A stretch of DNA of 64,000 nucleotides, taken from NCBI GenBank assembly GCA_020466095.1, contig CM035808.1:28425345-28489344 (forward strand), written 5' to 3'. The stretch's first letter is position 1. Each line of letters starts with the position of its first letter. The notes beneath the pieces are model-generated. The model was not told the DNA's origin, made no database searches, and worked only from the letters and a program-made list of their open reading frames with translations. Position numbers and translations under genes: made by a program. The DNA is from Chlorops oryzae. Its lineage: Eukaryota; Arthropoda; Insecta; Diptera; Chloropidae. Positions 11,173 to 23,900 of the stretch are shown piece after piece.

Positions 11173-11517
11173 ACAGACATATGTATGTAATATATAAATA
11201 TGTATTTTTTGTATAAAAAATGGAGAACCCAGAAAACATTTTCGGAGTGCTCCGAAATATGGGTCCGAAATGAGTCTGATATATAATATATAAAAAATAA
11301 GAGGCTCATATTTATGAGTCCGAAATGAGTCAGAAATACTTCTGTTGAAAATAAGAAAAATTAAATAAATTTCAATTTGACTTTAAACTTATAAACGAAA
11401 AAAATCCCTGACTTTCGTTTTAGCTAACACGGTATCATGGGTAAGTATATGACTAGAAAGCGAGAGATCCGACCCACCCAACATTTGGAAGACTGTTTAA
11501 TGAGAAGATTCATTTAC

Positions 11518-11759
11518 GAGTCTTTTTCGAGCCTCCTTCATGATTAGAAAATGATTGATCACATGCACGATTAAAAGAAAACTCGAAAACGACTCTCCAA
11601 TATGTTCTAAAAGTGTGTCGTATTTCAGTAACCCAGATGAGTCTTTTTCGAGCCTTTTGGATGTTTGAAAAGTGATCGATCACCTGCACGATTAAAAGAA
11701 GGTTTGAAAATGACTCTCCAATATGTTTCAAAAGTGAGTCGTATTCAAATTACAAAAAC
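11518..11759. repeat. Tandem duplication, 121-bp unit x2
   Basis: Units start GAGTCTTTTTCGAGCC at 11518 and 11639 and share CATGCACGATTAAAAG-like and GACTCTCCAATATGTT blocks. Several substitutions separate them. Confidence 0.75.
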
Positions 11760-12068
11760 AAAATAAAGAGCAATCGCCAATTAACCACGTATGGGATTTA
11801 AATATGATCATTCAAATTGTTGCTATCTTATATTTCATTCAAAATTTGACTCAAAATTGAATTGAATGAAATTCGAATTTAAGCTTATAAACGAAAAAAA
11901 TCCATGACTCTTAATTGGGCAAACACAGTGTCGACGGATGAGCATTGGACTAGAAATCGAGAGTTCCCGGGTTCAAGCCCCACACAAGGCAGGGGAAGAA
12001 AACGTTATGAATCTATAATATAATACGGTATACACACGTAAAAGCCAAAAATTTTGTATTGATTTATC

Positions 12069-12633
12069 CAGGGACCGTAACAGTTATAACTTTTATAATA
12101 AAATTTCAACAAAAACAGACAATTTTTGACTTTTATATTATTTGAAAAAATTGTACTGTTAAATATTGACTTTAATGTTTCTAGTCAAACGATAACTTTT
12201 AAACTGAGACAAATATTTTTTTGTCAGAAATAAAAGTCTTTGCGAGATTAAAATTTAACCATTTTTCCAATTTAAAGAAATTTGGTACCAATCGATAGGT
12301 TGTAAATTCTTGGATGCTACAAGTTTAAGCCTATCGATTTGTTTAAATTAGATAAATGGTTGAATTTCAATCTCTCAAAGACTTTTATTTTTGACAAAAA
12401 CAATATTTGTCTCAAATTAACAGTTATGGTTTGACTGAAAAACTAAAAGTCTTTACTTATTAGTTAATAATAGACTTTTTTGAAAAAAGCTAAAAAAAAT
12501 AAAAGGCATCCAAGAATCTCATAGAGAATGGCCTGAGGATTACAATAATGTCAAAATTTTTCCTGTGTGTAAATTTTTTGGTGCTGCTTTTAAAAATTTT
12601 AAAAAACATCGAAACTGTTATTTTCAGTCCCTG
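12069..12633. mobile_element. Fold-back hAT-type element, 565 bp
   Basis: Ends CAGGGAC...GTCCCTG are flanked by an exact 8-bp duplication GATTTATC (12061-12068 and 12634-12641), as in hAT insertions. Almost the whole element is a long imperfect inverted repeat: blocks GAGACAAATATT, AATAAAAGTCTTTG and CAATCGATAGG on the left recur reversed on the right around a short loop near 12300-12330. No transposase. Transcripts through this intron could fold into a long hairpin. Confidence 0.8.
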
Positions 12634-14596
12634 GATTTATCAGAATTTTTGTTTTTTTTGGAAAGTAATCAATTGTAAATATATCTCTGAAAAGACTCGA
12701 AAACGATATCAAATATGAGTCAAAAAAGACTCGATTATGATGACAAATATGAAAAAGACTCCTTGATCAAAAATGTCAAAAAATGCTAGCTGGGGAGGTT
12801 CAAATCCCACACAGGAGAGAGATATGAGCATTGAAAAAACTATTTAGAATTTTAAATATGTAAAAATCGAGAAATATATGTGTATCAATGAAAAGAATTT
12901 TTTACAGCATACGATTATAAATATCACACAAAATTTTTGAACCTTTTTAAGCTCATAAATATGAGTGCGATAGGATTCATATAATATATAGGGCTCATAT
13001 TAAGAAGGAAATAAGAGTGAGATATGAGAGCAGAAAGAGTCATATATGACTCCAAAATGTTCTCCTTCGTTATATGACTTTGGACTCATATAAGACGACC
13101 TTCGCAAGAAGGGAAACACACTCTTTAAGGCTCTTAAACGAGTTCATTATGAGGGCTCCGACTCCTATAAGGATTCATATATGAGTCTTTTAGGACTTAA
13201 AATGTTTACTGGGAAGTTGTATTAATGATAAGATAATTGTGTTTTTTGGAAAAGAAATAGATCCAAATTCATGTCAATTTCATGTTCTTGTGTTTTTGGA
13301 TAAAGATCTAAGGCAATGTGATAACAAAAGGATGAGTTGTGTTTTGAACAGTGTTTCCAAAACTTGATTCCTTTAGCCGTTAGGTTTTCCATTGAAGTGT
13401 CACGAACGGCGGTCTTTTGATAATGGATTCTAGTAAAGAGTTGGCATCGTATAAGCCTGTTTGATGAGAAGGAGAAAGAATTCTTTGAAGTCCATGTCGA
13501 TCCCTATCTAATGTCTTTGAACGAAATTGTGTGTTCTATAGGCTATAGGTAAGAGTGCAAAGATTGTTAATAAAATAATATTTTCATGGCGCATTTTCCG
13601 CCCCGATTGAGTGAAGAGCCTCTGGTTAAAAGATTGATTTCAGTAAATTTATTCAATCGTTTTTAAATTTCTCTCAGGCTCTACAGCTCAACTCTTTCCG
13701 GATTGGTGGTTAGTTTTCGAACCACTTAGTGGATTAAAATTGATTTCTCCGCCATTGTTCGAAAATGTTGATTATTTGCGATGAAATTTCAGTGCAATGG
13801 GTCAACCAATAAGTACTTTGATTCCATATAGCCACAGATTTATTCATAAAATCAAGAAAAAAGCACTGTGGCAGAAAGAGCTTTCAATAAAACTTCAGGT
13901 GTCAAAAAGTTCTGGTGAGATTTTTTTTTTTTTTAATTCTTGAAGAAAATAAAAAAATTGGGAAAATCTGAGCCTAAATATTTTGAAACCACCTCGCCGA
14001 TGTTTTCTGAAATGGCATACTTCCATTAAGGAACTTCAGATGGCTGAGGCTTGGATCATGGAATCCTTTAATAAAAATTCTCTAAACATTAATTTTCCGG
14101 GACGTTTTTGAACTAATTTCGAATCCAGAAAAAAAAATTCTTTTCAATTGGGGGAAATTTGGAAAACTTTGATACTCGCAAAAAACCGCAATGTTTATCA
14201 ACGAAAACTTTTCGCCATTGTATAAAAGTTGCTATTGTGCCAAATAATTTTATGGAGAACGTGATACAATTATTTTTGAAATAAATTTTTGATATTAAGA
14301 AAGGGTTTCTTTGATATTTTGGATAAATACATATACTCGTATGTATGTACATGCGCATCCGGATCTGAAGGGACATGATTGTTTATCAGTCAATTCGATT
14401 AAGTGCTCTTGATGTTCAATTTATAAGGGAAAAAAGAATCGATGAGGCTGAGAAAAAGAAACTTTTGGACGGGGCCATGTGTATCGGTTCATTGAGCAAA
14501 CTTATGCATTTCTTCTTTCATTTGAATTTCATGGATGTTTTTTTTTTTTTTTGGGGTTTTGTGTGGATTTCAAGCAATTGGGACGAAAGATGAACC

Positions 14597-14788
14597 CTAC
14601 ATACTATTTTGAACACAAAGGTGCATACAGCACATGGTTAATTCTGTCCGCGGTGTTTGTGTTGGTGTTACTGTCACCGTTACCGTTACCGTGTTCGGTG
14701 TTGGTGAGATATTAATTGTTGTGGATGTTGTTGTTGTTCCAACTGCTAAAACTCTTGCATGCAACATTTTGTTATATTCATCCTCACC
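14597..14788 (-). CDS. Possible alternative C-terminus by retention of the 14787 intron
   Basis: If the donor at 14788 is not used, the RapGAP frame runs on for about 62 residues ([17 protein letters not shown], then Thr-rich low complexity, ending VQNSM) before a stop at 14597. The first 15 or so residues look plausible, and the Thr-rich part comes from a GTTACC-type simple repeat. It would give a RapGAP form without BTB. No clear AATAAA was seen close below it. Confidence 0.3.
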   Translation of the reverse strand, partial: GEDEYNKMLHARVLAVGTTTTSTTINISPTPNTVTVTVTVTPTQTPRTELTMCCMHLCVQNSM

Positions 14789-14969
14789 GATCGGACGCCA
14801 ACTGCCGCGACGATATGGTTTCGGAATTTGGCCAGTCTCAGCGTGATTCGATAAGTTCATAACCAAGTCTTCAAGCATTTGCGAGCGCGTACGTTCTTGC
14901 ATGCGAGCAAATTTCGGCGCCGAATACGATGCACGCTCGCCATTGACAATTTTCGTTAGTAGCCATTCA
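14788..14969 (-). CDS. Exon: RapGAP C-terminal helix region
   Basis: The acceptor ATTGTAG precedes 14969 and the donor G|GTGAGG follows 14788. Encodes [35 protein letters not shown] and [13 protein letters not shown]. The first two fit [27 protein letters not shown] of Rap1GAP. The donor lies inside an open frame that runs on to 14597, so intron retention would give a short alternative terminus. Confidence 0.88.
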
Positions 14970-17900
14970 CTACAATTATATACAATGGAATTTTTTTTAT
15001 ATATAATGTAAATATAAAAAAAAAAAAATTGAAAAAATTCAGTTCATGGAAAAGTATTTTGAATGAAACCCACCGAAACATTGGGCCCTTCTCGAATACG
15101 GATTGCTCCCAGAGATACGGTTTGTAGGCGCCCACTTCATCACGTGTCACAACAGAGACTTCATATCGTGTTGGCCTATGTTTAATGCGCGCTGAGACAC
15201 GCACCTAAAGAGGGGAATAGAATAGAGAGACCCAATACGGTTATCAATGAGAAAAGCCGCCATCGGGCATAGCGCTCGAACTTACCAAAATAAATGTATG
15301 CAGGAAATGACTTTTTATGCAGGATGGACTAAATCTGGTGTTATCGGCCTCCAGGAAGACGACGCAGACGATATCATTGCCGATGTGACGTTTCCTTTGC
15401 AATTTCTGCGGATCATGTTTCTCGTAGGGCAATAGAGTCGAAACATGAAACATTATTTCGATATTACGCCAATTCGTATATACCGAATACAGTCCTGACA
15501 TGCAAATCGATAGGAGAATACGTTTTAATAATAATATTCACATAAAAATATACGTATAAGAAAATCCACTAACCCGTTAAATCATGTACTGTATCAAGGC
15601 CACCTTTGTATTTATCGAAACCACGTAAACGTACTCGATCGCCAAGCAACGTTAGGAATTCATCAAAAAGTGCTGAATTTTCATTATTGTCTAAAATCTG
15701 CTCCTCGCTATACTGATCCTCTTTCACAAAAATAACACCAACTTTTAGTTCGGATTTTATAAAAACCTGAAGCGAGAGAAATTTTCGGAATTAAAAATTT
15801 TAGTTTTTAATCCTTTTTCTGTCCTTCAAGTTTGATGTCAAGCGAAAAATGTATTAAAAAAAAAGCTTAAATTGACCGAAAATAGCCAAGGTCATTCGAA
15901 TTGTTTTATGCTCTCCTGATCAACTCAAACTGAGACACGAGAGAGAGATAGAGAGAGAGAGAGAGAAAATCATGTTAAGTGTACACTTAAAATATGGCGT
16001 GCTAGATTAATAAGAATTGATCTGGATAGGCATGCTCGTCAATGAAAGTTAATTCCATTAGTTGATATTTAATTGCATTACTTAAAGATCTTAGAAGTCT
16101 TCTCACCTGGTCTAATTTTAACAACTCTTCCGGGGTATCTGGTAGTTGTCCTAAGATTAGGGGTGGATTTAAATTTACTTCTTTACCTAATGATCTAACT
16201 ACTTCTTCACGATTATATCTGTTGGAAAATTGTTTGAAAAAAAAACAAACAAAAAATAGGTATATATTAATATATTAATATGAGTAAATAATTCGTTGCC
16301 TACCTATCGGCGAAAACACACGAAGCCGGTATCAGTCCATGGACCGTGTAAGAACCAGCGCGTACCAAAATACGAAACTGATCACGTCCATTGAGTGTCT
16401 CCTGTTTGATAGATAATATAACTGGGCCCAAGTCCTCATCGCTTGTAAAGTAGTTCCAATGCTCCGTACCGTAAAAGTACTTCTCATACGTCTCCTGTTC
16501 GACGGAGATGAGTTCAAATGCGCCCTGCTGTTCCCATTGTTCCTCGATTGTCGTCTTTTTCCTAGGACTTAAACATTCGTATAAAATTGTTCAAACCACT
16601 GAATTACTTATGCGGATCATGGATTTTGTGATCATGATTGGTGAGTGATTAAAAAAAAAATAACCATTCCTCCTTACATCTATAACCAAACCTGGTTTTA
16701 TGATAATTTCAATATACCTTGGAGTTGCTTCGGAGTCTTCGTCATCTTCATACAGATCGCTGCATTCACGTTCGAGATATGCATCATTTGAGCTACCTCC
16801 CCGAACGTCCTCATGCTCCGAATCGCTTTCATCCCAAATGGTGTGTGGCGTTGGCAAAGAAATTTTCTGTCTCGAGCATTCAATCCAATAGCCAGGTGTT
16901 GGCATCAAATTATGCGGATATTCCTCACAGAACTCGTCTGTAAAATAAAAATAAGAGAGAGAGAGAAAAAAAAACAACATTGTCAATGCCTCGTTTTTTG
17001 AATGATCAGCTCATTTGTCTTTATACACATTTCTGAATACCGAAATCAGAATCCTATTAACAGCTTTCCTGCAAGTAAACACAATAGACAGTTCATCTGC
17101 TCCTAGGAAAGTAACTTAAATCAAACGAATAATTGACTCGACGCCAATCAACTCTACCGAATTGAGTACTCGCAAAGAGGACCATTCAATGAGCAGAGAA
17201 GCCAGCCACATCGTAAGAGGTAAAAACGAATTGCACAAAATGTGCTAATAAAAAGTCGGAAATAAATCGAAAAAAAAAATCGAAAAAGACGAAAATCTCT
17301 AACAGATTCATGTTCATGTTCTTGCTTCCGACAAAAAACAAAATTAAAAGCAAATAAACCAAATCGAGTCGACCTCAAACCGAAACTCAAAGTCAAACGA
17401 AGAATTTCGAGCATAGAATAAAGCATTCTTTCGCCCTCAACTATGCAACGTCAAGGTGCACTGAACCGTTTTGGCTCCGGCATGGACCTTCGAAACAACA
17501 AAGTATTCGAAGTAAAATGAAAAATGCAAAGAAAATTGAGTGTAAATTCACATTCTGCTTAGTTGCCAGGATGCCAAGTGCAGCTGTTCTATGCCTTAGA
17601 TCGATGCCTTCATACTGTCGTAGTAGATTGAACTGAGGTAGTCGTTGTTGCTGTCTTTCGGAGGAAAAACTTAAAATTCACAACATAAACAACAACAAGC
17701 AGACAGCAGTGGTAATGCAGTCAAGCGAGCAAATCAAACGGTCAGGATGTAGTTTAATCGAATTTTCAGAATCGCCAAATCGAACCGTAGCTAATAGTGG
17801 CCATTTCAAGTGTTGATGCGGAATAATAATTGCAATCGACAGTGGAAGAAAAAAAAAATATTATAAAATAAAAACACAACAACTCAATCCCCATTTTGTG

Positions 17901-20900
17901 GAATAATTTATTTCGATACGATCGATTTCAACATTAGATAAATTCGTCGAAATTCGGAAATGTAAAGAAGCAATTATCGAAAATTTTTTGCGAAGTGTGA
18001 CTGTAAAGAACATTTATTTTTTTCCTCAAATGGGATCAACACTAAGCAGCATTTATATGTTATTACTGTCAAGGGGTCAGAAGGTCGTGGATTAGTTATT
18101 TAGATTGAACACTTTCAACAGAAAAAGCCGATGCCAAGTCAATCGATGGATTAACATTGACAGATACGGATACATCGAAATCGGGCAAGAGACCGATGCC
18201 AATGCAAATCCTTCTTTTTCAAAAGCGCTACATCGTTTTGCCATTGCCTTGAAAGTGGGTTAGAACCTTAAAAACAGGTTCATTTTCTTGGATAATTTCA
18301 CAAATACTCATAGATATTCACAGAAGTCGGCTTAAATCTAGACGAGTTAAACTGAAACTTTGAACAAAAATTTTTTACTGAACTTTTAAAATATTTTTCA
18401 GCTCTTTAATTTCGAAAACCGACGTTCTTGCTCATAAAATGACCCGTATCATGTGCCGTAACATATATAGAAGTATGTTAAGATAAGATTTGAAACAGTC
18501 CAAAAGGACCCCTTTAAGAAACAATTTCATCTTAAAGGGTTCCTCGGTCCGAAAGTTTTGATTGGCATTTGGCATAGATTCTTCATTTATCAAGGCTCGG
18601 CGACAGACAACAACCATCCTGTAATATAATATAACCAGGCAGGGAAAATCCTTAGTATGCTCAAAATAATTTTGATTGTTTGGCACATGGTACTTCCCAT
18701 AAAAAATATGGCTACTTGAACGGTCCGCATCAAAAGTGATACATTAACCCAACTTTCAAAACTAAAAATATTTAAAAAATATTTTGAAACCATATTTTAT
18801 AATTAAAAATTTCACACACAAAAAAAGTTCCCCTTTAGTTTGGAGCTTTCATAACTGTTTTAATGTGATACAGAAATTTTTGCTTCGAGAGCACTTGCAT
18901 GTTCATGTTATTCTTAACTATAAATGTATATAGTGAACCACTTCGCATTAAAACTTTCCCATTTCAATGTTGTCATAACAATTTTCCAACTAACGTTTCG
19001 CGGCAGCTCTTTGCTAAGTTTAGTCTCTGCCATTCTTTGATACAATTTAATACCACGAGCAAAATATGTTTTGTTGTATTTGTTTATGCCTAATTAAATA
19101 TTTTGTTCTTGTTTAAGCTTGCACTCCCTAAAACTATGCTGCTGTCTGAGACGCAAACGGCGAAATAAGAAGTTTTCCTGCAATTTGAAAATTTTCATTC
19201 TCTTTTCTCTCACTCGGCTTTCCATCTTTCTTTTTCGCCTTGCTCATGTTCTTCTTCTTATTGTTTTAATTTATCACCATAATTTCGCAAATGGCAAATC
19301 TGGTATGGACTGATGGTTCGTCTGACTGTAATTCTATTGCGGCGCTGCGTCGCTGTGTCGACGTTGTTGTCACTTACACACACAAATGCTATTAAAGTTA
19401 TGGCAACTTGGCGCCCAACAATGGAATTCACTTACAGTCGTGACTATATTGCTTGGTTGAGAATTATAATCGTTAGTTTTCGCTTATTCCGTTATGTTTA
19501 TTTAATTATCAATTTTAATGTCGTTTATTTTATGTAACCGAGTCATTTACATTTTCATTGGAGATATTCTTGTGTTTTATTTTTTAATTTTTTTATTAAA
19601 TATTATTATTTGCTGTAGCGATCAATAAGTCCAGATTTATTTTTATTTTTGTATATTTTAGGGCTCTCTCTATCTTACGTCTATGCCTTTGAAATGAAAG
19701 TGATTCACAAAAAAGAGTTTTATTTGTTCCGCTTGATAGAACGCGTCTACTCAGACCCCTTATAAATGTCATCAACAGCAACAGTTGGCAAGCATACTTT
19801 GCAAACGCACAAAAGTAGGCAATACGTTTTATGCAACTTAAACTTTCTCTTTCGCTTTCACTTTTTGTTTGAATTTTGACGAGCTTTTGACAGGGGCTTT
19901 TCCACATCCAAAAATATTAGGTATACCAAGATTGAATATATTTTTGGATTTTTTTGTCTTTCAATAAGAAGGGAAGACTTTCGATTAGTCAGTTTGGCCT
20001 TAACGTACACTGATCGATGTTATCAATGTAAATGAGAATAGGTTTTCGAATTAAGCATAGATGGGCACTTTTCATTACCAGTAAAAATACAATAATTATA
20101 CTTTTTTACTGATATTGCAATACAATTTGCATTGTCAGCAAAAGTTTACTGTAACTGAAAATACATACCGGTAGCTTAAAATAAATGGACTATAGCTAAT
20201 ACTGGTACCTAAAATGTTTAATGCATTTTAAAAGTACTGCAGTGTGCACATGTATGGAATTTAGCTTGAATTAAGAATTTAGTGACTTAAGTTATATTAA
20301 ATTAAGTTTATTTATGTTAAGTCAAGTTGTATTCTGTTAAGTAATGTTCTGTTAAGTTAAGTAAAATGAAGTTTATTTCAATTCAATTAAGTTGAGTTAA
20401 GTTAAGTAAAATTAACTTAACTTAAATTCAATTAAGCTAAGTTAAGTTAACTTAAGTTAAGTTGCGTGAAGTTAAGTTAAGTTACGTGAAGTTAAGTTAA
20501 CTTAAGTTAAGTTAATTTAAGTTTAGTTAAGTAAAGTTAAGTTAAGTTAAGCAAAATTAAGTTTAATTAAGTTCAATATAATGAAGTTAAGTTAAGTTTA
20601 GTTAAGTTAGGCTAAGTTACGTTACGTTAAGTAAAGCTATTATATACAAAGTTAAGTTACGTTAAATACCGTTTTGTTAAGACAAAAAAACTGTGTAACG
20701 AATCGGACTTTTGCGTCTCAAAACATAAATATTTTCACAATTATTAACTGTTAATTAATTTTACGTTAAGGCAACAGGGGAAGAAAAGTTTATTTCCAAA
20801 TAACTTTTGCCAATCATTTATATGAAATAGAAAAAAAAGCAAAAAAAAAAACAATTGGGATTTATTTTCCGCATACAAAAAACTATAACGCCCTTATATC

Positions 20901-23900
20901 TATGTATTCATTGAGCGAAAACGTTCGGCAACCACTGTATCTGCTGTTATTATTGAAGGTGGATATCAAACTTTCCTTTGAAATCACTAATCGAATGAAG
21001 TGATCTTTGGATAAGTTGAAAAATTTACCCATAACTTGCAAATTATTGCTTTTATTCATAAAATATTGCTGAAGTGGCCCTTGCTGAGATCATCAATGCA
21101 GAAAAGATTAGAAGAACAAAAAAAGAAGTCTTGAACTTGATGTTAGAACTTTCTATCATCTTCATTCATTACTTTTGGTGAATTGGGTCATTTATAGACT
21201 ATTTTCCCCATTCTCATGGATGTGTCTGTGAATTGATGAGCTTTTTTTTTTAGCTAAATGCCAGAATTCCAGAATTTTTCGGACATTTTATTATGTTAAT
21301 GCAGTTTGTTTAAGGAATATTCTGTATGCCTTTGAATAAGAAAAAGGTGTGTTTGAGTCTCATTGACTGAATGTTAACGAGTCTCAAAACGACCCATTTG
21401 AATCTAATTAACCTTTTTGCACAGTACATATGGGCATTTGGTTGGACGAAAATTGAACAAACTGCTCCTTGCGTCTTTGCATCTTTCAGTCGACAACAGT
21501 TTGGCAATTAAATTGGTGCAAACATCGCCATTTGGCGCAAAATGTACTAAATTTGTCTTGCTGGGTTTTCTTCGAAAACGATTTCCAGTAAAATTCGGCA
21601 CTTGAAAAAAACAAAAAAAAAAACAAAATAAAATAAAACGAATCCCTACATCTGGGAATAATCATATTTACGTCATTTATCTACCCCCAAAGACCTTACA
21701 ATCCTAAGTACTTATTCTTGGTTTCCTTTAAAGAACTTCGATGCGATGCTAAGCTCAGCAGTTCAAAATGGCTTCGAATGATGAGATAACTCGATTTCCA
21801 CAAATTGTAAATATTCCCATTCAAAATGTTCCGTTAGAATACAAAGCAATTGCAATGGTAGCAATTGCTCTAAAGTATTTTTGTATGTAGATGAAAAAGA
21901 ATTTCTATATTTCCTTGACCCCTCCTTATGTTTTCTTTTTCTTTCTTTCTTTATTTTTAATTTTTTTTTTTTTGTGCGCAAAAAGTTAAAGATCTTTTCG
22001 TGTGCAGGACAAGAAGTCGTCGGGTCTGTGCAAATTGCTTTCGTGCTCCTATTGACCCCACTTGAGCTGTTTGCAAATGTGCTCGGAACATGTGCATAAA
22101 GCAGACAAGTGGATGGTTACTCCTTTTATTGAGGACGACACAATAAGAGTATGCATAATTCCGCTTGCACGGATACTTGCACTTCATTCACATGCAAGGA
22201 TCCTTGAAGTTTTCACGATGTGAAAGCATCAAATACGGTTGCAATATGTTTATCATTGTTGTACTCTTGCTTTGCGATTCGCTCCAAGGGTTCAGAGTTA
22301 ATATGATGTTCTTTTTTTTAAAGTGTGGTTTTTTTTTTCGTTTAAAAGAATAGCAACTTAAATAACACTACTTAGGGGGGGAGAAAGTAATTTCATTCGA
22401 TATCGACGCTGCGTGCATTCGAACAATGAAAACAGCTTATAAGCTCTTATCGCTCAACTTCCCTTGTCAACAACTTTTTAATGTCGACAATTCTAACCAT
22501 ATTAAGTCAAATGTTATTGTAAAATAACTTAAGCCGCAATCGTGTCTTCGTTTTATTTGGCAAGAAGTTTTGATAAGATATTTTCTTAGTAATGTGAGTC
22601 GGAAGCAGTGACTTTCTTGATATTTGGTTAAAGTTTCTCTCTTTCCATAACCTCTCAATGTAAATTTATGTTTTTTTTTCTGCCTTTTCTTTTTAAGTTA
22701 AATTTGAGTAGTAAGAATCGTTTTTGCAGAGCATTAAATTGTCGCCAAGTTTTGTCAGTACGTCTTCTATAAGTTCCTAAGTACACTTCAAGTTGGGAGA
22801 GCACAATTCTTAAAAGTTACCACAGAACGAAGCTAGTATTGTTGAAGGACGTTGAAGTCTTGGAGATGTTTCCCATTTTCTTAAAAATTGGTATTCATAT
22901 GAGCAGGAAAAAATCCCTTCAAGCTCTTCAAGAATATTAGCTCAAAGTTCGTGTTAAGTTTTCTGCATGATCTGGGTAAGAAAACTCGATATGAACTGAT
23001 GGAAATATATTTAACTAATCTTCAGAGTTTTACAGAACTATTTGAGAATTCGGACAGTTTTAGTTACAATTTATAAAGTATTACCTACTTAGAATATTTC
23101 CTATAATAAAAGGAGTTGATTTTTTTCCAGTTTATGTCCTTTGCTCTCTAAAGTTATTCCTTTTAAGGCGATGGTAGGGTTTTAAAAAAAGTTGGCACAA
23201 TTTTTTATTTTTTTCTAAATTATCTAACGAAGAAAAATCGTTTCAAAGCGAGCGCTTCACATGTTGCATGTTCAATTTAAATCGATTTTGTGAAAAACAA
23301 CATTTTTGAAGTAAACATGTTACAGTGGCGCCGGTTCATGCAATTGAGCGCAAAAACTTAAACGAGTGCTAATTGATTGAAATTAAGAAAAACACAAAGT
23401 TTTATCAAAATCGACTACGCCCAACATCCTCGATTGTCATTGAAATCGTTCACCCTAAAAGTATACTAAATATTTGTTTCATATCACCAGGGCTCGGATT
23501 TTGTTGATTTTTATAAAGGGTCTGGCGGGTTAAGCAAAGGCATGCGGCATCATTAAAAGAATTTTTAAATTTTGTTGAATTTTTTGATAGATGACATTTA
23601 AAAACGCTGTGTAGACTACTTTTTAGATTTTTATTATGAACGTTCCTTGAAATATCCTTGAAAATCCTTTTTTAATGAGTCTTTTTTCAAAATTTTATAT
23701 CTCAAAAACTAATTAAGATAAGAAGATGAAACAAACGTTGGCCGATTGCTAATATAACAGGAAATCAAAAAATATTTTTTTAAATTTTTACCCTGAGAAA
23801 AATTTTTCCACAAAACTAAAAAGATAATTTGAACAATTTTTTTCAGTGCATTACCAATTTGCCGCCACTCTACAAAATTTTTTTTAAAATACCTCTAAGT

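Larger units (their letters stand above)
11228..13213. mobile_element. Composite GAGTC-rich element, about 2 kb
   Basis: The ends mirror each other (CCCAGAAAACATTTT at the left, AAAATGTTTACTGGG at the right). Both flanks are full of GAGTC/GACTC and CTCATAT palindromes. Inside are a 121-bp tandem duplication (from 11518 and 11639), two tRNA-like modules (about 11385-11475 and 11882-11985, the second with a B-box-like GGTTCAAGCC), and the fold-back element at 12069. No target duplication was found, so the edges are tentative. Confidence 0.4.
7495..14787 (-). other. Intron, 7.3 kb, between RapGAP and BTB exons
   Basis: Filled with repeats: two SINE copies, one mini-me-like copy, a composite GAGTC-rich element and a fold-back element, listed separately. 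9210-10910 and 13215-14590 show no recognised repeat or coding pattern. If the BTB part is its own gene, its promoter would lie here; I see none that I can support. Confidence 0.6.

Noticed and set aside
16332..17001. Several 60-75 codon frames on both strands
   Set aside because: Shadow frames of the RapGAP and linker exons.
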